From an uncultured Oscillibacter sp. (lineage in GTDB: Bacteria > Bacillota > Clostridia > Oscillospirales > Oscillospiraceae), in assembly GCA_910587875.1 (NCBI GenBank), contig CAJUOD010000093.1:1-11310 (forward strand): DNA of 11,310 nucleotides. Reading direction: 5' to 3'. The position numbers were made by a program, and so were the translations under genes. This document shows positions 6,754 through 11,310 of the stretch, in pieces (position 1 is the stretch's first letter; the number at the start of each line of letters is the position of its first letter). A model generated the notes under the pieces. That model did no database searches. It was not told where the DNA came from and saw only the letters and a list, made by a program, of their open reading frames with translations.

Positions 6754-8583
6754 TTAAGTCAGACTCAGATACAAATCCTTATACTGTTTCGCGGAGTTCT
6801 CCCAGGACAAATCCTTCTCCATATCCCGCAGGACCATTTCATCCCAATATTTACGCTGGTCAAAGTAGAACGCTTTCGCCCGGTTGATGGCGTCCAGCAG
6901 CAGTCCGGCGTCATAGCGGTCGAAGGTAAAGCCGTTTCCTGTGTTGCCGCGCATATCATAGGGTTCCACCGTATCCTTCAGGCCGCCGGTTTCCCGGACG
7001 ATGGGAATGGTGCCGTAGTGCATGGCGATCAGCTGCGTCAGCCCGCAGGGCTCAAACTGGGACGGGACCAGCAGGGCGTCCGCCCCCGCGTAGATCCGAT
7101 GGGACCGGGCTTCATCGTACATGATATTCGCGCAGACGCGCCCCTTGTAGGCGTTCTCATAGTACCGGAAGGAGTCCTCATATACCTTGTCCCCGCTGCC
7201 CAGCACCACCACCTGGGTGTAGTCGTCCACGACCTGGGGAAGGATGGCGTTGACCAGATCCAGGCCCTTCTGATTCGTCAGCCGGGAGATCAGGCCGATC
7301 ACAAATTTGCCGTCGTCCTGAACCAGGCCCAATTCCTCCTGGAGCTTCCGCTTGTTCTCCTTTTTCTTCTCCAGCACGTTGGCGGTGCTGTAGCCCGCGT
7401 GCAGGCAGGAATCGGTCTCCGGATTCCAGATATCGTAGTCGATTCCGTTTACGATGCCCCGGAGCTTCCCGGAGTGATACCGCAGGTGGGCGTCCAGGGT
7501 TTCCCCGTAGTATTCGCTCTGGATCTCGCCCGCGTAGGTCTGGCTCACCGTCGTAATGACATTTGCGTAGGCCAGTCCGCCCTTGAGCATATTCGCGTCG
7601 TTGCAGCCCGTCTTTAAGGCGTCCATGTCAAAGACATAATCCGGCAGTCCGGACCAGTAGCGGATGGTGGGAATGTTGTAGATTCCCTGGAAGCGCAGGT
7701 TGTGGATAGTCAGGATGGTCTTGGCGGTGGTCAGCTTGGTGTTGACGAACAGGGTCCTCAGATACACCGGAATCAGGGCCGCCTGCCAGTCGTGGCAGTG
7801 GATGATGTCGGGGACCCAATCCATATAATTCAGCGCCGCCAGGGCCGCTTTGGCGAAATAGCAGTATTTGGGGATATCGTCAATCAGGTTGGTATAGGGA
7901 TTTCCCCAGCCGAAGAATTCCTCGTTGTCAATGAAGTCATACACCACGCCGTCCCAGACGTACTCCATGATGCCCACGTAATAGGAGCGGCCGTCGGCGC
8001 AGAGGTCCATCCCAAAGGAGCCGCGGTAGATCATTTTCTGCTGATACTCCCAGGGGATGCACTTGTAGCGGGGAAGGATGACCTTCACGTCGCAGTTCTG
8101 CTTCACCAGCGCCTTGGGGAGGGCGTACATCACATCGCCCAGGCCGCCGGTTTTGACAAAGGGATAGCACTCCGAACCGATAAACGCAACGCTCCTTCTG
8201 GGGGTCATGTCGGCCTGTTCCGGCGCGGGCGCTTCCGTAGGCCCCTCTGCCAGGGCCTGTTCCAGCGCGGGTGCTTCCGCAGACTCCTCTGCCGGGGCCT
8301 GTTCCGGCGCGGGCGCTTCCGCGGGCTCCGCTGCCGGGGCAGTCTCTTCGGCGGCTTCTGTGAGCGCCGCCTCCGGCTGTTCCTCCTGGAGCGCTTTTGC
8401 GGGTTCGGCCTGCGGAAGCTTTTCAGCCGGCTCTTCCGCGGCCTTGGGAGCTTCCGCTTTGGGTTCTTCCGCCGGCTGGTTCACGCTGTCCTCTTCGGCA
8501 GCCTGGACCTTGGGCTCCGCGGCAATTGGCTCCAATGGAGCCTTGCTCTTTTTGTCAGTCTTTGCGGTTTTCTTTTTTGCCAT
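6754..8583 (-). CDS. glgA: Glycogen synthase (GT5) with long Ala/Glu/Pro-rich N-terminal extension
   Basis: The enzyme transfers glucose from ADP-glucose to the non-reducing end of an alpha-1,4-glucan in the cytoplasm. The 609-aa protein has a normal catalytic body of about 483 residues starting near RRSVAFIGSECYPFVKTGG at 129-147. The KTGGLGDV ADP-glucose motif is at 144-151, HCHDW at 262-266, SRLTNQKGLDL at 433-443, and FEPCGLTQL at 510-518 with the catalytic-region glutamate E511. Residues 1-126 are an extension: a Lys-rich head (MAKKKTAKTDKKSK), then a low-complexity A/E/P segment including three 14-residue repeats. The ATG at 8583 is supported by TAAGGTGAT just upstream; an internal start at M126 would remove the whole extension. 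No other glg gene is next to it. It runs against its neighbours from its own promoter. Confidence 0.95.
   Translation of the reverse strand: MAKKKTAKTDKKSKAPLEPIAAEPKVQAAEEDSVNQPAEEPKAEAPKAAEEPAEKLPQAEPAKALQEEQPEAALTEAAEETAPAAEPAEAPAPEQAPAEESAEAPALEQALAEGPTEAPAPEQADMTPRRSVAFIGSECYPFVKTGGLGDVMYALPKALVKQNCDVKVILPRYKCIPWEYQQKMIYRGSFGMDLCADGRSYYVGIMEYVWDGVVYDFIDNEEFFGWGNPYTNLIDDIPKYCYFAKAALAALNYMDWVPDIIHCHDWQAALIPVYLRTLFVNTKLTTAKTILTIHNLRFQGIYNIPTIRYWSGLPDYVFDMDALKTGCNDANMLKGGLAYANVITTVSQTYAGEIQSEYYGETLDAHLRYHSGKLRGIVNGIDYDIWNPETDSCLHAGYSTANVLEKKKENKRKLQEELGLVQDDGKFVIGLISRLTNQKGLDLVNAILPQVVDDYTQVVVLGSGDKVYEDSFRYYENAYKGRVCANIMYDEARSHRIYAGADALLVPSQFEPCGLTQLIAMHYGTIPIVRETGGLKDTVEPYDMRGNTGNGFTFDRYDAGLLLDAINRAKAFYFDQRKYWDEMVLRDMEKDLSWENSAKQYKDLYLSLT
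8212..8337 (-). repeat. 42-bp tandem repeat, three copies, in the glgA extension
   Basis: Units begin at 8212, 8254 and 8296 on the plus strand, each opening with GGCCTGTTCC. The spacing is exactly 42 bp, so the frame is kept and each unit adds 14 residues of the type AEAP(A/L)EQA(P/L)AE. The copies differ at only a few bases, mostly in the second half of each unit, which is consistent with expansion by slippage. Confidence 0.9.
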
Positions 8584-8761
8584 TTTGCATCACCTTACAT
8601 CCCGATTCATAAGCCCCGGTTTTCTGACGCCTCGCGAAGAGCGCATCCGGGCACGATTTATGATTGCCCAATTCGCTCCCGTGTTCCCGCTTCTCCTTAA
8701 ATGATCGCGGTGTGACGGTTTGAACCCTGCCGGAAACGGAGAGCCAAATGGGGACTTTATT
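8584..8761 (-). promoter_or_regulatory. Leader region of glgA with no recognised element
   Basis: The promoter position implies an untranslated leader of roughly 170 nt upstream of glgA. I see a weak GGGCA/TGCCC hairpin (plus-strand 8661-8681) and several AT-poor stretches, but no consensus I can assign to a known riboswitch, and no terminator. Overlapping open frames on this strand have no supporting features. Confidence 0.35.
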
Positions 8762-8790
8762 ATTATACAGCATGGACAAATGCAAAGCAA
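8762..8790 (-). promoter_or_regulatory. Sigma-A-type promoter of glgA
   Basis: Read on the minus strand, TTGCTT (8790-8785) and TATAAT (8767-8762) are separated by exactly 17 bp. They point toward glgA and diverge from the riboswitch promoter about 55 bp away. Confidence 0.75.
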
Positions 8791-8843
8791 GGCGGGCCGG
8801 GAAATTTTTGAAGAGGGCAACTGGAGCCCTAATTCAATTTACC

Positions 8844-8872
8844 TTGACAAAAAAACACGGACCGTGTAGAAT
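8844..8872 (+). promoter_or_regulatory. Sigma-A-type promoter of the cobalamin-riboswitch transcript
   Basis: A perfect TTGACA (8844-8849) and TAGAAT (8867-8872) lie 17 bp apart, just ahead of the riboswitch. Transcription should start near 8879. Confidence 0.85.
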
Positions 8873-8879
8873 GCAGGTA

Positions 8880-9040
8880 TCCGAAAACCAAGGCCTGACG
8901 TAAAGCTCGGCAAAGTGAATAACGACAGATGCCCGGGGAAACAGGTGAGATTCCTGTGCGGTTCCGCCACCGTGATGCGCGCTATGCGCTCAGTCGGGTC
9001 GCCGGCTCTGTCGCGGAAGTATGGGTCCACGAGAATGGAC
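8880..9040 (+). ncRNA. Cobalamin riboswitch aptamer
   Basis: The region carries the conserved cobalamin-element core: GGGGAAACAGGTGAGATTCC (8936-8955), then TGTGCGGTTCCGCCACCGTGA, the B12-box-like GCCACCGTGA being a small variant of GCCACTGTGA, then CAGTCGGGTCGCC. A 5-bp hairpin GTCCA/TGGAC (9025-9040, loop CGAGAA) at the 3' end is placed like the P13 kissing-loop stem, although I did not identify its partner loop. The boundaries are approximate. By family knowledge it binds adenosyl- or related cobalamins and turns expression off. The genes downstream, DUF4430 and an ECF S component, fit corrinoid or cobalt uptake. Confidence 0.88.
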
Positions 9041-9088
9041 GAGTACCGTGACGACACATTCTTCTTTTGTGGGAGAATGTTAATTTTT
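9031..9088 (+). terminator. Riboswitch expression platform: terminator with competing antiterminator
   Basis: The terminator stem is ACATTCTTC (9056-9064) with GGAGAATGT (9072-9080), 9 bp including one G-T pair, followed by TAATTTTT (9081-9088). The 7-mer GAGAATG occurs both in the terminator arm (9073-9079) and upstream (9031-9037). The upstream copy can therefore pair with 9057-9063 and prevent termination. That upstream copy lies in the 9025-9040 hairpin, so closing that hairpin when ligand binds would free the terminator: a transcriptional OFF switch. Confidence 0.8.
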
Positions 9089-9124
9089 GCGCAAAGTCAG
9101 AGAAAGCAGAAAGGCGGATTACAT

Positions 9125-9511
9125 ATGAAGAAAAACGTGAAAATCGTGGGAGCGCTGGCAGCGGCGGTCATCGTCCTTTTGGGCGTCTGGTTCTGCCTGA
9201 AGCCGTCGGGCGCCGCGGGAAGCAAGGAGCTGGATGTGCAGGTGGTCTATGCGGACGCCGGCAGCAAGGACTTCCACATCTCCACGGACGCGGCCTATCT
9301 GGGCGAGGCCCTGAAGGAAGCGGAGCTGATTGAGGGAGAAGACGGACCCTACGGCCTGTTCATCACCACCGTGGACGGCGTGACCGTCGACGACAGCCTC
9401 CAGCAGTGGTGGTGCGTCACCAAGGGAGGAGAAAGCGTCACCACGGGAGTGGACACCACGCCCATCGAGGACGGGGACCACTTTGAGCTCACTTTGACGA
9501 CGGGGTACTGA
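9125..9511 (+). CDS. Membrane-anchored DUF4430 (transcobalamin-like) protein
   Basis: This 128-aa protein starts at ATG 9125 with AAAGG at 9110-9114. Upstream in-frame GTG 8915 lies within the riboswitch and is rejected. An uncleaved signal anchor or signal peptide occupies residues 5-24 (VKIVGALAAAVIVLLGVWFC); its cysteine is not in a clear lipobox. The rest matches the small DUF4430 domain: YLGEALKEAELI, YGLFITTVDGV, QQWWCVTKGGE and IEDGDHFELT. This fold is related to the C-terminal domain of transcobalamin and intrinsic factor (family knowledge). Placement directly behind a cobalamin riboswitch and one base before an S-component gene suggests surface binding or hand-off of a corrinoid. Direct binding is inferred, not seen. 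Confidence 0.85.
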   Translation: MKKNVKIVGALAAAVIVLLGVWFCLKPSGAAGSKELDVQVVYADAGSKDFHISTDAAYLGEALKEAELIEGEDGPYGLFITTVDGVTVDDSLQQWWCVTKGGESVTTGVDTTPIEDGDHFELTLTTGY

Positions 9512-9512
9512 C

Positions 9513-10004
9513 GTGAACGCCCGGCAAATCGTCACCGCCGGTCTCCTGGCGGGGTTGGTGTTTGCTTTGCAGGTGGCCATGGCGGGCCTGCCCAATATTG
9601 AGCCGGTCACGCTCCTGCTGATTTTGTATACGCTCTACGTCCCAAAGCTCGCTCCGCTCATCGTCTGCGCCTTCATTTTGCTGGAGGGCGTTACGTATGG
9701 GTTCGGCATCTGGTGGGTGCATTATCTTTACGTCTGGCCGTTGCTGGCGGCTTTGACGCATCTGCTTCGGCACAATTCTTCTCGGGTTGTCTGGACGTGC
9801 TTTTCGGGAGCCTATGGCCTGGCGTTCGGCGCGATGTGCGCCATCCCGTATTTCCTGGCAGGCGGATTTTACGCGGGGGTCAGCTATTGGGTCAGCGGCA
9901 TTCCCTTCGATATCCTCCACTGTCTCGGCAACGCCGCGCTGATGTTCTTCCTCTACAAGCCCCTGAGCCGGTGCCTGGAATTTATCGGGAAATCCGTAAA
10001 TTAA
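9513..10004 (+). CDS. ECF transporter S component, probable corrinoid-related substrate
   Basis: This is a 163-aa integral membrane protein with about five or six hydrophobic segments. It has an N-terminal helix with a small-residue AxxxA spacing (A9, A13) typical of S components contacting EcfT. Distinctive segments are LPNIEPVTLLLILYTL, EGVTYGFGIWWVHYLYVW, and GIPFDILHCLGN near the end. It starts at GTG 9513, one base after the DUF4430 stop; the ribosome binding site is weak (ACGGGGT), so coupling is likely. No EcfA or EcfT genes are nearby, which fits a group II S component that shares an energising module encoded elsewhere. The riboswitch context implies cobalamin, cobinamide or another B12-pathway compound; the exact substrate cannot be decided here. 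Confidence 0.83.
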   Translation: MNARQIVTAGLLAGLVFALQVAMAGLPNIEPVTLLLILYTLYVPKLAPLIVCAFILLEGVTYGFGIWWVHYLYVWPLLAALTHLLRHNSSRVVWTCFSGAYGLAFGAMCAIPYFLAGGFYAGVSYWVSGIPFDILHCLGNAALMFFLYKPLSRCLEFIGKSVN

Positions 10005-10015
10005 GCTTCGCGGCA

Positions 10016-10082
10016 AACAGCTCCGCCCGGTCTGTCAAGTTTCAAAAGCTTGTTCAGATTGGGCGGGGCTGTTCAAATTTTT
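10016..10082 (+). terminator. Terminator after the S-component gene
   Basis: A 13-bp stem (10016-10028 with 10061-10073, one G-T pair) encloses a further short stem (CAAG/CTTG) and is followed by ATTTTT (10077-10082). It ends the riboswitch-controlled two-gene unit before cbiM. Confidence 0.85.
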
Positions 10083-10095
10083 ATGGGCCGGATAA

Positions 10096-10137
10096 CCCCC
10101 ATGGGGGCTTGTCATGGGGATATGCCGGTGCTATACT
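10096..10137 (+). promoter_or_regulatory. Independent extended -10 promoter of cbiM with adjacent palindrome
   Basis: TTGTCA (10109-10114) and TATACT (10132-10137) are exactly 17 bp apart, and TGC precedes the -10 (extended -10). A perfect 12-bp palindrome, CCCCCATGGGGG, sits at 10096-10107, one base before the -35. This could be an operator, but no known regulator site is recognised. The remaining leader to cbiM is about 25 nt, too short for a riboswitch. Confidence 0.75.
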
Positions 10138-10168
10138 GATACCAGGTTTTGAGAAAAGAGGTGTCCCT

Positions 10169-11224
10169 ATGCATATGGCCGATGCTCTGGTGGCCCCCGC
10201 CGCAGCGGCTGCCATGTACGCGGTCTCCGGCGCGGCCATTGGTATTTCCATCAAGACGCTGCGCAAGGATGAGAGCGCGCAGAAGCTGCCCATGATGGCG
10301 GTGACCTCCGCCCTGGTCTTTGCGGGGCAGATGGTCAACTATACCATCCCGGGGACAGGCTCTTCCGGACATCTGTGCGGCGGGATGCTGCTCTCGGCCC
10401 TGCTGGGACCCCAGGCGGGCTTTTTGTCCATGGTGGTGATCCTGGCGATCCAGAGCCTGTTCTTCGCCGATGGAGGTCTGCTGGCGCTGGGGGCAAACTG
10501 CTGGAATATGGCGTTTTACGGCTGCTTTGTGGGGTATTATGTTCTCTGGCGGCCGATTCAGAGAAGCGGGCTGTTCTCCGGCATGGGAACGGCGGCGGCG
10601 GGACGGATGAAGATCATCCTGGCGTCTATCCTGGGCTGCGTCCTGACCTTGCAGCTGGGCGCGTTCTCCGTCGTCCTTGAAACCACCGTTTCCGGGATTA
10701 CGGAGCTGCCCTTCGGCGCCTTCTGCGGCATGATGCTTCCCATTCATCTGGCCATCGGCCTGGTGGAGGGGCTGATCACCGCGGCGGTGCTGCTCTTTGT
10801 GTACGAGGCGCGCCCGGAGCTGCTGATGGAGGCCGGATCGTCCGGGCAGGAGGGGAGATGCTCCCTGAAGGCGACGCTGGCGGTTCTCGCCGTCACGGCC
10901 CTCGTGGTCGGCGGCGGGCTGTCCCTGGCGGCCAGCGCCAACCCGGACGGGCTGGAGTGGTCCCTGTTCGGCAATGCGGAAACCGGCGGGAACATGGGAC
11001 TGGATGAGGACGATTTCGGCGTGTCCAGTGCCGCCGCGGACGCGGCGGCCTCCATTCAGGAGAAGACGGCTTTTCTGCCGGATTACGCTTTCCAGCAGAG
11101 TGACAGCCCGGTTGGCACAAGCGTTTCCGGCGTCGTCGGCTCGGCGCTGGTCGCCGCCTTCGCGGCGCTGATCTGCCTGGCGGGGGGATTCTTTCGCAGG
11201 AAGTCCCGGACCGGCGCGGAATAG
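10169..11224 (+). CDS. cbiM: Cobalt ECF transporter substrate-specific subunit CbiM with fused PDGLE domain
   Basis: This is the membrane component that captures Co(2+) in the CbiMNQO importer. I chose ATG 10169 because the mature N-terminus MHMADAL is the conserved metal-binding start of the CbiM/NikM family (His2, and free Met1 amino group); AAAGAGG lies upstream. Longer in-frame starts such as 9713 run through the S-component gene and are artefacts. The 351-aa protein has GTGSSGHLCGG with H68 corresponding to the third metal ligand, several membrane helices through about residue 213, and LPIHLAIGLVEG at 190-201. It then has a C-terminal region with a helix (233-256), PDGLE at 259-263 and a last helix (about 318-341): the PDGLE/CbiN-like module fused to CbiM. 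NikM is an alternative substrate assignment; the B12 neighbourhood favours cobalt. CbiQ and CbiO would be expected beyond the right edge. Confidence 0.92.
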   Translation: MHMADALVAPAAAAAMYAVSGAAIGISIKTLRKDESAQKLPMMAVTSALVFAGQMVNYTIPGTGSSGHLCGGMLLSALLGPQAGFLSMVVILAIQSLFFADGGLLALGANCWNMAFYGCFVGYYVLWRPIQRSGLFSGMGTAAAGRMKIILASILGCVLTLQLGAFSVVLETTVSGITELPFGAFCGMMLPIHLAIGLVEGLITAAVLLFVYEARPELLMEAGSSGQEGRCSLKATLAVLAVTALVVGGGLSLAASANPDGLEWSLFGNAETGGNMGLDEDDFGVSSAAADAAASIQEKTAFLPDYAFQQSDSPVGTSVSGVVGSALVAAFAALICLAGGFFRRKSRTGAE

Positions 11225-11242
11225 AGGGAAACTTCTCCCGGG

Positions 11243-11267
11243 GACCCGCCGCGCGCCGCGGTGGGTC
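11243..11267 (+). other. GC-rich hairpin downstream of cbiM
   Basis: An 11-bp stem (11243-11253 with 11257-11267, one G-T pair) with a CGC loop lies 18 bases after the cbiM stop. No T-run follows (AGGAAATAAG), so it is more likely an intercistronic stabilising hairpin than an intrinsic terminator. The remaining bases to 11310 show no gene I can support. Confidence 0.45.
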
Positions 11268-11310
11268 AGGAAATAAGTTGAGATAGAAACTGCCTGCAAA
11301 GGGCGTCGGC

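Noticed and set aside
8212..8337. Tandem repeats as a CRISPR-like array
   Set aside because: Units are contiguous with no spacers, keep the reading frame of glgA, and encode a simple A/E/P peptide repeat.
7702..8700. 332-codon plus-strand frame opposite glgA
   Set aside because: Its Phe/Arg/Cys/Leu-rich repeats are the reverse reading of the A/E/P repeats of GlgA; no start signal or family match.
8915..9124. In-frame N-terminal extension of the DUF4430 protein from GTG 8915
   Set aside because: It runs through the riboswitch aptamer and terminator; ATG 9125 has a ribosome binding site and starts a normal signal anchor.
9713..10168. N-terminal extension of CbiM starting at 9713
   Set aside because: It overlaps the S-component gene in another frame and crosses a terminator; the conserved MHMADAL start is at 10169.
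11243..11267. Intrinsic terminator after cbiM
   Set aside because: The stem is good but no T-run follows on the plus strand, and cbiQ/cbiO would be expected to continue the operon.

Overview
The window looks like chromosomal DNA from a GC-rich, anaerobic Clostridia-type Firmicute, with an Oscillospiraceae-like gut bacterium as my best guess. The grounds are strong AAGGAGG-type ribosome binding sites, sigma-A-like promoters, a cobalamin riboswitch with a transcriptional terminator, an ECF-family S component, a CbiM with a fused PDGLE domain, a DUF4179-type anti-sigma factor and high GC. No tRNA, rRNA, insertion sequence or CRISPR array was seen.

Layout. (1) 1-2953 (+): the end-to-end pair uxaB and uxaA, joined by an ATGA overlap. 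They reduce D-tagaturonate to D-altronate and dehydrate it to 2-keto-3-deoxygluconate (hexuronate/pectin catabolism). A perfect hairpin terminator at 3090-3123 closes the unit. Just before it lies a short coding-like fragment (about 3029-3070) that matches the C-termini of two secreted proteins encoded 3 kb downstream, apparently the remnant of a third family member. (2) 3205-6657 (+): a tight four-gene unit made of an ECF sigma factor, an overlapping single-pass anti-sigma factor, and two paralogous exported proteins with an N-terminal stalk-like domain and an unrecognised C-terminal domain. This reads as an envelope-signalling module. A strong hairpin at 6712-6751 ends it and separates it from the convergent glgA. 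(3) 6754-8583 (-): glycogen synthase glgA with a roughly 126-residue Ala/Glu/Pro-rich N-terminal extension that contains a 42-bp, three-copy tandem repeat. A clear promoter at 8762-8790 gives it a leader of about 170 nt. (4) 8844-10082 (+): a consensus promoter, a cobalamin riboswitch and a terminator/antiterminator pair, followed by a membrane-anchored DUF4430 (transcobalamin-like) protein and an ECF S component, closed by a terminator. (5) 10109-11224 (+): a separate extended -10 promoter and cbiM, the cobalt-uptake substrate-specific subunit with a C-terminal PDGLE domain. The usual partners CbiQ and CbiO are not in the window.

How they work together. The right-hand third is a cobalt/corrinoid acquisition region in which only the DUF4430 and S-component genes sit directly behind the riboswitch; cbiM appears to be transcribed from its own promoter. 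The central sigma/anti-sigma/exported-protein unit is the least described part and the best candidate for new biology.
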